Assembly (NCBI GenBank): GCA_947494995.1
Contig: CANLWY010000005.1
Coordinates: 124,001 to 188,000, forward strand
Length of the DNA: 64,000 bases
Source of the DNA: an uncultured Campylobacterales bacterium
GTDB taxonomy: Bacteria > Campylobacterota > Campylobacteria > Campylobacterales > Arcobacteraceae
Direction: 5' to 3'
This document shows positions 46,538-55,502 of this stretch, one piece after another; the first letter of the stretch is position 1; every line of letters begins with the position of its first letter. The notes under the pieces were generated by a model that was not told the origin of the DNA, ran no database searches, and saw nothing but the letters and a program-made list of their open reading frames with translations. Made by a program: the position numbers and the translations under genes.

Positions 46538-47266
46538 TTACTTGAACCAATTCAATTTTTCTCTCAAATTCACTACATTACCAACAACTATTAAAGCTGG
46601 TGTTGGTAAACCTTTTGATTTTTTCACAATGTTTTCTAAAGTTCCGACTACAACCTCTTGAGAAGACGTAGTTCCTTTACTAATTACTGCAATTGGTAAA
46701 GTTATTTCTTTCCCTATATTTATAAGATTTTTTACTATTTTTCTAATATTATGTAATCCCATTAAAAAAATTAAAGTCTCATCTGATTTAAAAGACTCCC
46801 AGTCTATTTGTGATTTACACTTCTTACATTCATGTCCAGTAATAACTCTAAAAGAACTTGTAACACCTCTTTGAGTAATTGGGATTCCTGCATATGCTGG
46901 AACTGCAACAGAAGAACTAATTCCAGGAACAATATCAAATTTTATTCCTCTTTCTTTTAGATATAAAGCTTCTTCTCCTCCTCTTCCAAAAACAAAAGGA
47001 TCTCCACCTTTTAACCTTACTATATTGTCATATTGTTCAGTAAGAGTATAAAGAATTTCATTTATCTCATCCTGTTTTACTGGATGATGACCATCTGTTT
47101 TACCTACATCAATAAACTTACAACATGCAGGTGCTTCTTCAAGTATCTCAGGGTTTGCAAGTCTGTCAAAAACAATGACTTCAGCCTCTTTTATCAATTT
47201 GTGAGCCTTTAAAGTTAATAAATCAATGTCTCCTGGCCCTGCTCCAATTAAATGTACCTTTTTCAT
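46538..47266 (-). CDS. nirE: Uroporphyrinogen-III C-methyltransferase (heme d1 branch)
   Basis: 242 residues, SUMT family. Methylates uroporphyrinogen III to precorrin-2. Motifs: VHLIGAGPGDIDLLTLKAHK, VIVFDRL, RLKGGDPFVFGRGGEEA, VPGISS and GIPITQRG. The length matches stand-alone CobA/NirE. Its place between nirF and araC in the heme d1 operon supports the NirE name. Confidence 0.93.
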   Translation of the reverse strand: MKKVHLIGAGPGDIDLLTLKAHKLIKEAEVIVFDRLANPEILEEAPACCKFIDVGKTDGHHPVKQDEINEILYTLTEQYDNIVRLKGGDPFVFGRGGEEALYLKERGIKFDIVPGISSSVAVPAYAGIPITQRGVTSSFRVITGHECKKCKSQIDWESFKSDETLIFLMGLHNIRKIVKNLINIGKEITLPIAVISKGTTSSQEVVVGTLENIVKKSKGLPTPALIVVGNVVNLREKLNWFK

Positions 47267-47267
47267 A

Positions 47268-48359
47268 CTATCTGTCCTTCTTTTTATAAAGAAAAATCCC
47301 TGATGGCTTTTCTATATTTTCTATTTGATTAACTATTTTCCAATTTTTTGAACTAATAACAGCTACTGAATTTGTATCATTTACTGATATATATAGATTT
47401 GGTGTTTGTTTAGACCATCTTAGATGTAATACTTTTCCTTTAAACTCAAATCTCTTTATAATTTTTAATTTTTGTGTATCAATTATTTGAACTACGGGAA
47501 ACTTATCTCCACTATGAGTTACTGCTAAGTATCTTTGATCTGGATTTAAACTTGTGAAAACTGGTAATCCTTCAATTTCAATATTTTTTAGAAAATTAAA
47601 ATCTAAGTCATATACTAAGACTTTGTTATCACCAACAGCTGGCACAAAAACTTTATTGTTTGAAATAGACCATAGTCCAAAATGTGGAACTTTTAATACA
47701 AGTTTTCTATCTGATAAATATATCTGCACTTTTTTGTAAGTCATTGTGTCTAAATCTATTGTTCCAAAATAGCTTGATTTAAAAAAACCAGCAATATATT
47801 TGTTGTCTTTAATCATTGCATCAAAAGGCATTGTTCCTACATTCTTAAAATCTTTTACGAGTCTAAAATCAGGTAATTTTTCTCCTTTTGTAATATCTTC
47901 ATACACAGATAATATATCACTATCCATTTGTGCAAAAACAAGATAGTTTTTATATATTTTAATACCCACATTTCTAGAACCAGTTTGTATTTTTTTAATT
48001 AAGTTTAAATCTTTATCCAAAATATCAACACTTGTATCATCATAATTTGCGACAGCTACATATTTCTTACCAATTGTAAAACCAATTGCACTATTACTTG
48101 TTTTATATCTTGCTTCTATTCTTTCTGTATTGTTATCAAACTTAATGATATATCCATCACGGCTTATAATAAAACCTTTATCACCATCAAATTTAATTAA
48201 ACTATGGTTTGTATTTCCCATATCATGCATAGTTGAGATTTTTTGTTCATCCTCTACAATAGCAACAGAATTTGTTTCTCTTTCTATAATAAAAAGCTTC
48301 TCATTTGCAAGAAGATTTGTCATTACTAAAAAAGAAAATAATATAAATATCTTTTTCAT
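47268..48359 (-). CDS. nirF: Heme d1 biosynthesis protein NirF
   Basis: 363 residues. Signal peptide to NLLA (about 18). The rest is a beta-propeller related to the d1 domain of NirS (IIERETNSVAIVEDEQ, GDNKVLVYDLDF, LPVFTSLNPDQRYLAVTHSG), without a heme c motif, which separates it from NirN. It acts late in heme d1 formation in the periplasm. 2-base gaps to both neighbours. Confidence 0.9.
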   Translation of the reverse strand: MKKIFILFSFLVMTNLLANEKLFIIERETNSVAIVEDEQKISTMHDMGNTNHSLIKFDGDKGFIISRDGYIIKFDNNTERIEARYKTSNSAIGFTIGKKYVAVANYDDTSVDILDKDLNLIKKIQTGSRNVGIKIYKNYLVFAQMDSDILSVYEDITKGEKLPDFRLVKDFKNVGTMPFDAMIKDNKYIAGFFKSSYFGTIDLDTMTYKKVQIYLSDRKLVLKVPHFGLWSISNNKVFVPAVGDNKVLVYDLDFNFLKNIEIEGLPVFTSLNPDQRYLAVTHSGDKFPVVQIIDTQKLKIIKRFEFKGKVLHLRWSKQTPNLYISVNDTNSVAVISSKNWKIVNQIENIEKPSGIFLYKKKDR

Positions 48360-48361
48360 CT

Positions 48362-49483
48362 TTATGCCTTTATTTCTTCATTTGTTAAATAACATGAGGG
48401 ATCTTCTGCCCATAGATCATTATGTATTACATAGGCCCTACTTCGACTTCCTCCATTACATATTGATATATATTTACAAGTTTCACACTTACCTGATATT
48501 TTTCTTGGTCTTTGTCTTAATTTATTTACTATTTCATTATCAGTATCAGTCCAAATATCTTTAAATGATTTTTCCAAATAATTACCAATCACTTTTGGAA
48601 AAAATGGATCAGGTTTAACATCACCTTTCCAATCCATATTTCCCATTCTAATACCTGAATTATTACCACCCCAAAGTTTAAGTCTTTTAGTTAAATCATC
48701 AACCTTTTTTGGGTAATTTTTTTCAAATCTTTTTAGTAATAATATGGAATCCATTTCCATATTTCCAGTTACAAGATCTATACCTTTTTTTGAGTTATAG
48801 TATTCAAAGGCTTTATCAATTATGTACTCAACACACTCACGTCTTTCCTCTTTTGATAAGTCAATTTTTAAATTGTCCTCTCCCCGTCCTGAATAAACAA
48901 GATGAGAAATATAAAACTTATTTACATTTAAACTCTCCACAAGCTCAAACATTGAGTAGAAATCATCTTTTGTCTCTTTTGTAAGGGTAAATCTAACTCC
49001 TGCATTTCCACCATGTTTATGGATTAATTTAATTGCATTTATTGCCTTTGTATAAGAACCTTTTTGGCCTCTAAAATAATCATGTACTTTTTCTTTACCA
49101 TCAATACTTATTCCTATGTAATTAAATGTACTGATGATTTTTTCTACATTCTTCTCATTTATATACATTCCATTTGTAGAAAGATATGTCATAATCTTAT
49201 GTTTCTTCATCTCTTGGGCAATATCATAAATATCATTTCTAATTAAGGGCTCTCCACCACTAAAAATGACAAATCTTATACCTGATTCTATAAGTAGTGG
49301 TATTGTTTTTTTTATTTCATCAAAACTTAATGAATCTTTATTATTTGGATCAGCTTTGCTATAACAATGATGACAAAATAAATTACACCTATTTGTAAAA
49401 TTCCATATCATAATAGAACCACTATGTTCTCTACTTGGCGCATCTTCTAAGGTAGATTTTATTAGTCCAGATAATCTAAACAT
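48362..49483 (-). CDS. nirJ: Radical SAM heme d1 synthase NirJ
   Basis: 373 residues. Radical SAM cluster motif CNLFCHHC at about 32-39, SAM-binding FSGGEPLIR near 70, and a C-terminal SPASM-type cysteine set CETCKYISICNGGSRSRAY. It replaces propionate side chains by oxo groups during heme d1 synthesis. The start overlaps the stop of nirC by 1 base. Confidence 0.94.
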   Translation of the reverse strand: MFRLSGLIKSTLEDAPSREHSGSIMIWNFTNRCNLFCHHCYSKADPNNKDSLSFDEIKKTIPLLIESGIRFVIFSGGEPLIRNDIYDIAQEMKKHKIMTYLSTNGMYINEKNVEKIISTFNYIGISIDGKEKVHDYFRGQKGSYTKAINAIKLIHKHGGNAGVRFTLTKETKDDFYSMFELVESLNVNKFYISHLVYSGRGEDNLKIDLSKEERRECVEYIIDKAFEYYNSKKGIDLVTGNMEMDSILLLKRFEKNYPKKVDDLTKRLKLWGGNNSGIRMGNMDWKGDVKPDPFFPKVIGNYLEKSFKDIWTDTDNEIVNKLRQRPRKISGKCETCKYISICNGGSRSRAYVIHNDLWAEDPSCYLTNEEIKA

Positions 49484-49839
49484 TAGTTTTCCTCCTTAAA
49501 AGAGATAATATACTCTGCTATCACATTTAATTCTTCTGCAGAAAGATACTCTGCAAATGATGGCATTACACTTCTTTTATAGCCTTGTTCTTTATATAGT
49601 GAAATGGGACTTACTATATATCCCATAATTTCCCCTTTCTCTCTTTTTTTTGCTATTTCTCTAAAAGAAGGTCCAAATGCCATTGAGGTTTGATGATGAC
49701 AACCCCAACAGTATGTCTTGAAAAGCATTTGAGCAGACTCTCTTATCTGCAAATCCAAATTAGTTTGTGCAAATAAGCTACTTGTACTTAGTAGTGCAAA
49801 AACAATTTGTTTAACTGTTTTATTATTTATCAAATTCAT
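49483..49839 (-). CDS. nirC: Small cytochrome c, NirC-like
   Basis: 118 residues. Signal peptide to LFAQ (about 25), heme motif CWGCH, GPSFREIAKKR, and an axial Met candidate in VMPSFAEYLSAEE. NirC proteins donate electrons to NirS or take part in heme d1 maturation. First gene of the nirC-J-F-E-araC-nirDLGH operon. Confidence 0.85.
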   Translation of the reverse strand: MNLINNKTVKQIVFALLSTSSLFAQTNLDLQIRESAQMLFKTYCWGCHHQTSMAFGPSFREIAKKREKGEIMGYIVSPISLYKEQGYKRSVMPSFAEYLSAEELNVIAEYIISFKEEN

Positions 49840-49863
49840 ACATATATCCTACAAGAGGTGTAG

Positions 49864-49910
49864 AATATTTTCAATAGCAAATTTATACAATGAGTTGTAC
49901 AATTTGTACA
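49864..49910 (-). promoter_or_regulatory. nirC operon promoter with TGTACA pair
   Basis: On the minus strand TGTACA starts at 49910 and 49901 and CATTG at 49892, followed by a -10-like TATTCT 25 bases later (49867-49862). The sequence elements are those of the nirS promoter but the TGTACA spacing is different (18 and 9 instead of 34 and 13). Confidence 0.5.
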
Positions 49911-49962
49911 TTTTGGTCTTTTTAGTAATAAAAAATTACTAATTTAATATTTTAAGCTAATT

Positions 49963-51066
49963 TTAATAGTATTGAAAAAGTTTTTCTAATTGGTCTAATA
50001 CTATGGTATTTTCTTTATTAGTTCCTATAGTAATTCTAATTGAATTTACTCCATAACTGGATAAGTCTCTTATAATAATTCCTTTTAAAAGAAGTTCATC
50101 AACAATCTTTGACGAGTCATACTTATTATCTAAATTTAAAGTGATAAAATTTGTATATGAATTTATATAATTAATACCTCTTTTTTCTGCAAACTCTTCA
50201 TATCTTTTCATTTCCAAAAAATTCTTTTGAATTGATTCAGTAACAAATTCTTCATCCTTTAATGCTTCATTAGCAGCAATTAAAGATAAGCTAGAAACGT
50301 TAAATGGTATTCTCAATTTATATAACTTTTTAATAATTGATTTTTTTGCAATGGCAAATCCAACTCTCATACCTCCAAGACCATAGGCTTTTGAGAAACT
50401 GCCTAAGTATATACAATTAGAAAACTTATTTATTAAATGTTTTGGAATAATTTGTTTTCTTTTATCTTTAAAGCTTGCAAATTCTTGATAAACTCCATCA
50501 ATGACAACAAGTGTATTCTTATCTATTTTTCTCAAAAAAGTATATACCTCTTTCTTATCAAGTGCTTCACCTAAAGGATTATTTGGAAGACAAAGAAAAA
50601 TCAAATCAGCTCCATATTTTTTATATAATGAATATAATTGTTCTAAATTATGAGTATGGTCCTTAGTTTTTAATACTTTTGCATTAGTTTGTTTAGCACA
50701 AATTTCATACATTGAAAATGTAGTTTTTGCCATTAATATTTTTGATGATTCATTACATTTTGCACGTACACATAAGTCAATAAGTTGATCAGAACCTGCA
50801 CCTACAAGAATATTAGAATTATGAACATAAAATTTCCTTGCTAAGGCTTCTTTTAATTCATACATTGAATCATCTGGATATCTAAACATATTTTTTGCAA
50901 ATGCATAAATTTTAAAAATAACCTTAGGAGAAGTACCATATGGATTTTCATTTGAAGCAAGTTTTATTATATCTTTTTCTTTAATTCCATATTTTCTTAT
51001 TAAAAGCTCTATTGGCTTCCCTGCTTCGTATGTATGTATATCATTTAAATATTTATTGAATTGCAT
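49963..51066 (-). CDS. hisC: Histidinol-phosphate aminotransferase
   Basis: 367 residues. PLP enzyme of histidine synthesis. Motifs: IKLASNENPYGTSPK, FRYPDDSMYELKEALA, GSDQLIDLC, and the PLP lysine in GSFSKAYGLGGMRVG. Stands alone in minus orientation next to the heme d1 operon. No other his gene is in the window. A nearby imperfect hairpin (49922-49942) has no proper T-run. Confidence 0.92.
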   Translation of the reverse strand: MQFNKYLNDIHTYEAGKPIELLIRKYGIKEKDIIKLASNENPYGTSPKVIFKIYAFAKNMFRYPDDSMYELKEALARKFYVHNSNILVGAGSDQLIDLCVRAKCNESSKILMAKTTFSMYEICAKQTNAKVLKTKDHTHNLEQLYSLYKKYGADLIFLCLPNNPLGEALDKKEVYTFLRKIDKNTLVVIDGVYQEFASFKDKRKQIIPKHLINKFSNCIYLGSFSKAYGLGGMRVGFAIAKKSIIKKLYKLRIPFNVSSLSLIAANEALKDEEFVTESIQKNFLEMKRYEEFAEKRGINYINSYTNFITLNLDNKYDSSKIVDELLLKGIIIRDLSSYGVNSIRITIGTNKENTIVLDQLEKLFQYY

Positions 51067-51189
51067 TATTATTCTTTTACTATTTTTTAATAATTATAAT
51101 ACAAGTTAAAAAGTTGAAATGAAATAGATAAAAAGTACAATATCTTTCACGATTGATACATTTAGAAATGAGTTAAAGAAGTAATTTTT

Positions 51190-51807
51190 TTAGATTAGTT
51201 TCTTTTCAGTATGTTCAGGGCAGTCAACTCTTAGTTCATTTTTTTCTAAAAAGTTTTCTAACAGCCTACAATAAGGCCTTTTCTTCTCTTCCACATAATA
51301 TTTACATGTTTGGCACATACGAATTGTTGGGATTAACCCTTTTTTATTTAAATTGTTGAGAACTTTTGTTAAATTATTCAAAAAATTGCTCTTTTCAGTA
51401 TTTGAAAGAGTTGCAACTGATTCTTCTAATACTTGTGCATAGCTTTCAATTTTATGTGCTACTTCTATTCCAGTAGAAGTTAATTTAATATACTGTTTTC
51501 TTTTATCTATCGAATCTTTCTCTTTTTTGATTAGTTTTTTTTCAACTAAAGTATTCACTGCATCACTAATAGTTGATTTTTTTACAGAAAACTCTAAAGC
51601 AAATTGGGAAATTGAGATTCTACTTTCGTCATGAAAAAAGATAAATAATATAATTTGAGATTGCATTGGACTTAAGCCAATTTCAACTTGAGTTTTTAGT
51701 AATAGAGTTTTATATACTTGCGAAATTCTTTCTAATGAATAAATTAGTTTGAAATCTATATTATTGATTTGATCATTTGGATTAAAACTTGATGCCATAA
51801 AGTTCAC
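51190..51807 (-). CDS. MarR-family regulator with cysteine-rich C-terminal tail
   Basis: 205 residues from GTG 51807, or 202 from ATG 51798, which leaves a slightly less cramped leader. Winged helix ESRISISQFALEFSVKKSTISDAVN, with the wing KDSIDKRKQYIKLT. The tail has four cysteines (CQTCKYYVEEKKRPYC then DCPEH), in a spacing that could bind zinc or an iron-sulfur cluster. MarR proteins with a similar tail exist in other proteobacteria. A large palindrome overlaps its own promoter, suggesting autorepression. Confidence 0.88.
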   Translation of the reverse strand: MNFMASSFNPNDQINNIDFKLIYSLERISQVYKTLLLKTQVEIGLSPMQSQIILFIFFHDESRISISQFALEFSVKKSTISDAVNTLVEKKLIKKEKDSIDKRKQYIKLTSTGIEVAHKIESYAQVLEESVATLSNTEKSNFLNNLTKVLNNLNKKGLIPTIRMCQTCKYYVEEKKRPYCRLLENFLEKNELRVDCPEHTEKKLI

Positions 51808-51817
51808 TTTTTTGGCA

Positions 51818-51863
51818 ATTATATCTTATTTAAAGTAAATAAATCATATTTATTTACTTTAAA
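51818..51863 (-). promoter_or_regulatory. marR promoter with 15-bp perfect palindrome
   Basis: TTTAAAGTAAATAAA (51829-51843) and its complement (51849-51863) are separated by 5 bases. On the minus strand a TATAAT box (51823-51818) follows immediately, so the palindrome covers the -35 region. The outer arm reaches into the stop codon of the DUF2024 gene. Confidence 0.7.
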
Positions 51864-52113
51864 AGCCTTCCATTTTCAATATATAATAGTTACACTTTTT
51901 AATCTCTTTTTGAACTTCTAAAGGAGCTGATTCCACATGGCAAAACTCACAGATTTTCTGTTTGATATTTGCATTTTGTATTCCAATTGAATCTAAAAAC
52001 TCTTTTACATAAACAATAACTTCATCTTTTGATGCATTTTCTACAAGAACATCAAAATGGTAATACTTATTTTCTTTAGTTCTTACATGAGTATCGAATA
52101 CCTGTACTTTCAT
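51859..52113 (-). CDS. DUF2024-family protein
   Basis: 84 residues. Begins MKVQVFDTHVRTKENKYYHF, as in the DUF2024 family, whose function is unknown. Contains CEFCHVE, with a CxxC pair. Followed by a MarR gene and preceded by a thioredoxin-fold gene, both also with cysteine motifs, so a thiol or metal theme is possible. Confidence 0.8.
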   Translation of the reverse strand: MKVQVFDTHVRTKENKYYHFDVLVENASKDEVIVYVKEFLDSIGIQNANIKQKICEFCHVESAPLEVQKEIKKCNYYILKMEGF

Positions 52114-52178
52114 ATTTTTCCTTTTTTAATCTATTAAGAAGAAGTTAATCCCTTAATAAGAATTAACTTCTACATGAT

Positions 52179-52409
52179 TTACCCTATATCTTCTAAACTT
52201 GCACCAAAGTTTATATGAAATACAGAACCATCCATCACTAATGCAGGTACTGATTTCACACCTTCTTCTCTTGCTTTATTTAATGCTTCTTTATCTTCAC
52301 CTAAATTAACAATCTTTACTGGATAAGTATGTAATATAGTAGATACAACTGCTCTTTCTGCTTCAACACATACAGGACACCCTGCATGATAATATGTGAT
52401 TTTTGACAT
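52179..52409 (-). CDS. Small thioredoxin/glutaredoxin-fold protein
   Basis: 76 residues. Begins SKITYYHAGCPVCVEAERAV with a CPVC redox motif, then KSVPALVMDGSVFHINFGAS with the cis-proline. Probably a thiol-disulfide carrier in the cytoplasm. It is 65 bases upstream of the DUF2024 gene on the same strand, and a ribosome site AAGGAG precedes it. Confidence 0.87.
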   Translation of the reverse strand: MSKITYYHAGCPVCVEAERAVVSTILHTYPVKIVNLGEDKEALNKAREEGVKSVPALVMDGSVFHINFGASLEDIG

Positions 52410-52512
52410 AATGTCTCCTTTTTTATTTAATTAGGACTCCTAATTAAAATTCTAATGCTTTTTTCTTTTTTTGTCAAGCATTTATATTTGATTTTTATAA
52501 AAAATTCTAAAT

Positions 52513-52578
52513 TGTACAAATTGTGAAAGAGTATGTTCGAATTTTACATTGTTTCAAATTTATTTACTAAAGTATACT
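52513..52578 (+). promoter_or_regulatory. MFS gene promoter with TGTACA / CATTG element
   Basis: TGTACA at 52513, CATTG at 52547 (offset 34) and a -10-like TATACT at 52573-52578 (26 bases after CATTG). Confidence 0.65.
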
Positions 52579-52608
52579 TCCAAATCTTTATATTATTGGA
52601 TTTATAAA

Positions 52609-53772
52609 ATGAATATCAGGTTTATATTTATCGGTTTTTTGATAATCATTGCATCACTTGGTTTAGGGAGGTTTTCATTTGGTATGATACTTCCAGTGAT
52701 GCAAGAAGATTTAAATATTACAACCACTCAAATAGGCTTTATAAGTACTTCTAACTTTATAGGTTACTTTCTAGGAATTATTGTATCAAATTACTTATAC
52801 TTAAAAATCAACACAAGGAATCTTTTATTTTACATGTTGTCATTACAAGCATTTTTTATGTATTTAATGATATTTCTTAATGATCATTTGTCTCTTGCAT
52901 TTTCCTACGCTTTAGTAGGCTTATTTATTGCTGTCTCAAATATCTCAATTATCGCTTTTCTTGTTAATAGTATTCCTAAAAAAACTAAAGGAAAAGTCTT
53001 AGGCTTTGTAGTAAGTGGAAATGGTGTTGCTATAATACTTTCTGGTTTTCTTATTCCTTACTCCATAAATACCTCTTGGCAATACTCATGGACAGTAATG
53101 TCTTTTATAGTTTTTCTTATTGCTATAATAACTCTTATTTTTCTAAAAGATAAAAAAAATACAATAAAAAACTCTAAAAATATAAGAATAAAAAGTTTTT
53201 TTAAAAGCAAAACTTTTTGGAAAATAGGTTCATTATATATCGTTTTTGGTATTTCATATATTATGTTCTTGAGTTATTTTGTAAGTGCCTTAGCAGAAAA
53301 ATATCAATTTTCTAAAGAAACTATTGGCTTTTTATGGGCATTACTTGGGCTAAGTTCTTTATTTTCAGGACTTATATTTGGACATATTGCCGATAAGATT
53401 GGTCCATATAAGACTCTGTCTTATATTTTTTTACTTCAATTTATTTCTCATATGCTTTTAACATTAGATATATCATCAAAATTTCTTTTTTTAAGTGCCA
53501 TAGGTTTTGGTATTACGGTATGGTCTGTCCCTGTATTAATAGCATTACTTTGTAATCAAAGTTTTGGAGATACTAAAACAACTCAGGCATATGCTTTAGT
53601 AACAGTCATTTTTTCTGTTGCACAAATTGTTGCACCATTACTAGGCGGATTTATTTTTGATAATACAAATGACTTTTCATATGTATTTGCAATAAGTAGT
53701 ATAATCTTATTTATAGGTACTATACTAAGTTTCATATATCAAAAAAGCCATAAAATTAAAACTTTAATTTAA
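52609..53772 (+). CDS. MFS transporter, YbfB/YjiJ type
   Basis: 387 residues from ATG 52609. An earlier in-frame start at 52549 would lie inside the promoter element. Twelve membrane helices. Opening SLGLGRFSFGMILPVMQEDL is typical of the YbfB/YjiJ branch. The substrate is unknown. It is followed after 18 bases by an AraC gene and carries the same promoter element as nirS, so it may move a compound linked to nitrogen oxide respiration (inference). Confidence 0.87.
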   Translation: MNIRFIFIGFLIIIASLGLGRFSFGMILPVMQEDLNITTTQIGFISTSNFIGYFLGIIVSNYLYLKINTRNLLFYMLSLQAFFMYLMIFLNDHLSLAFSYALVGLFIAVSNISIIAFLVNSIPKKTKGKVLGFVVSGNGVAIILSGFLIPYSINTSWQYSWTVMSFIVFLIAIITLIFLKDKKNTIKNSKNIRIKSFFKSKTFWKIGSLYIVFGISYIMFLSYFVSALAEKYQFSKETIGFLWALLGLSSLFSGLIFGHIADKIGPYKTLSYIFLLQFISHMLLTLDISSKFLFLSAIGFGITVWSVPVLIALLCNQSFGDTKTTQAYALVTVIFSVAQIVAPLLGGFIFDNTNDFSYVFAISSIILFIGTILSFIYQKSHKIKTLI

Positions 53773-53790
53773 AGAAATTTATAAGCTAAG

Positions 53791-54600
53791 ATGTTAAAAT
53801 ATTGTATGGAAAAAGAAGCAAAGAACACAGTACTCACTAACTCTTTTAATATAAAAATGATTAACGATCTTGATTTTGATTTACACCAACACTCTTTATA
53901 TGAACTTGTTTGCATATCAAAAGGAGAATTAAAACTAATCATTGATTTTCAAATATACAACTTAAAACCAAATACAATATATATAATAAAACCTGGGCAA
54001 GTTCATCAATGGATTGAGGATAGCTTTCCAGATGATTGTAAAGGAATAATTTTCCATTTTTCTAAAGATTTTCTACCTTCATATAATATGGTAAACCAAC
54101 TCTATGAAGAAAGTTCTTTTCCAATTGTTGAACTACCAAAAGATATCTTTGAAAATATTAATTTACTAATATCAATGTTAGAAAAAGAAGAACAAAATAA
54201 TACTTTAAGAGCGTATTTATTTGGTTCAATTTTAGAATATGTCTTAAAATTTAAAAAATCCTCTACAAACCTTTATTATAAAGACGAACGAATATATCTA
54301 TTGTTAGAGTTAATTGAAAAAAACTTTATAAATGAAAAATCAGCAGCTTTTTATGCAACAAAGTTAGATTTAACTACAAAAAGGTTAAATGAACTGACAA
54401 AGAAATACTTAAATCAAACTGTTTCTTCATTGATTTTTGAGAGAAATATTATTGAAATAAAAAGAGAACTAACTTATAGTAATTTAACAATTACAGAGAT
54501 TTCAGATAAATTAGGCTTTAACACAAGTTCACATTTTTCAAAATTTTTCAAACAAAATACTTCTTATTCTCCACTAGAATTTAGAGAACTAAAAAGCTAA
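53791..54600 (+). CDS. AraC-family regulator (copy 2)
   Basis: 269 residues. An alternative ATG at 53806 is also possible. Ligand domain with DLHQHSLYELVCISKGELKL and KPGQVHQWIED. DNA-binding domain with AAFYATKLDLTTKRLNELTK and LTITEISDKLGFNTSSHFSK. Clearly paralogous to the regulator at 45724, especially in the recognition helices, so the two probably bind related sites. It sits between two copies of the TGTACA/CATTG element (before the MFS gene and after its own stop). Confidence 0.9.
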   Translation: MLKYCMEKEAKNTVLTNSFNIKMINDLDFDLHQHSLYELVCISKGELKLIIDFQIYNLKPNTIYIIKPGQVHQWIEDSFPDDCKGIIFHFSKDFLPSYNMVNQLYEESSFPIVELPKDIFENINLLISMLEKEEQNNTLRAYLFGSILEYVLKFKKSSTNLYYKDERIYLLLELIEKNFINEKSAAFYATKLDLTTKRLNELTKKYLNQTVSSLIFERNIIEIKRELTYSNLTITEISDKLGFNTSSHFSKFFKQNTSYSPLEFRELKS

Positions 54601-54665
54601 TGTACAAATAATATATATCTATGTCCGTTTTATACATTGCATTTACTTATTAACTACAATATACT
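54601..54665 (+). promoter_or_regulatory. thiD promoter with TGTACA / CATTG element
   Basis: TGTACA at 54601 directly abuts the AraC stop codon. CATTG follows at 54635 (offset 34) and a TATACT -10-like box at 54660-54665 (25 bases after CATTG). Confidence 0.65.
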
Positions 54666-54694
54666 TATTATATAAAATTACATAAAGGTTCTAA

Positions 54695-55462
54695 ATGAAA
54701 GTTGTATTAAGTATAGCAGGTAGTGATTGTAGTGGAGGAGCAGGACTTCAAGCTGATTTAAAAACCTTTGAAGCATTTGATGTTTTTGGATGCACTGTAA
54801 TAACAGTTTTAACTGCAGGAAATACAACTGGAGTAAAAAATATAAGTGAAATAACGCCCTCATTTGTAAAAGAACAACTTGAAATGATAGTAGAAGACTT
54901 TGACATAAGTGCCATAAAAATAGGAATGCTTTATTCAAATGAAATAATCAATGTAATTAGAGAATTCATAAAGGGTTTACAGATTCCTATAGTCTTAGAT
55001 CCAGTATGTATATCAAAAACAGGTTCAATGCTATTAAGTAAAAATGCCATGGAAAACCTAAAAACACTTTTTAATTATACGACAGTAATAACACCGAATC
55101 AATTTGAAGCAAAAGTACTTTTAAACTATCAAATAAACTGTGCGAAAGCAAGAAAAGAAATAGAAAATCTAAAGTGTTCTACATTAATAAAAAACTATAT
55201 TGAAAAAGAAAAAAGTGTTGACATACTGTATTCTCAAAAAAAAATCAAAAAATATAAAACACTACATATTCAATCAAGAAATACTCATGGTACAGGATGT
55301 AGTTTTTCAAGTGCTATTGCAGCAAACTTGGCACTTGGGAAAAGTTTAGAAGAAGCAATTATTATATCAAATAAATTTATATATAAAGCAATCAAAAGTG
55401 CACCAAATCTTGGTCAGGGCATAGGCCCTATTTCACATAAAAAAGGAGTTACTACTTCATAA
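54695..55462 (+). CDS. thiD: Hydroxymethylpyrimidine/phosphomethylpyrimidine kinase
   Basis: 255 residues. Two-step kinase of thiamine synthesis. Motifs: SIAGSDCSGGAGLQADLKT, IKIGMLYSNEII, LDPVCISKTGS and the ribokinase-type end NTHGTGCSFSSAIAANLA. Other thi genes are absent from the window. Its promoter carries the denitrification element, which is unexpected for thiamine synthesis. Confidence 0.93.
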   Translation: MKVVLSIAGSDCSGGAGLQADLKTFEAFDVFGCTVITVLTAGNTTGVKNISEITPSFVKEQLEMIVEDFDISAIKIGMLYSNEIINVIREFIKGLQIPIVLDPVCISKTGSMLLSKNAMENLKTLFNYTTVITPNQFEAKVLLNYQINCAKARKEIENLKCSTLIKNYIEKEKSVDILYSQKKIKKYKTLHIQSRNTHGTGCSFSSAIAANLALGKSLEEAIIISNKFIYKAIKSAPNLGQGIGPISHKKGVTTS

Positions 55463-55502
55463 AAGTCTTTTTTATTTAATTAACTACAATAAATCATTAA
55501 GT

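Noticed and set aside
51145-51158. Possible ATCRYGAT-like site TCACGATTGAT between hisC and marR
   Set aside because: Only one half matches, and the genes are not linked to the carnitine island.
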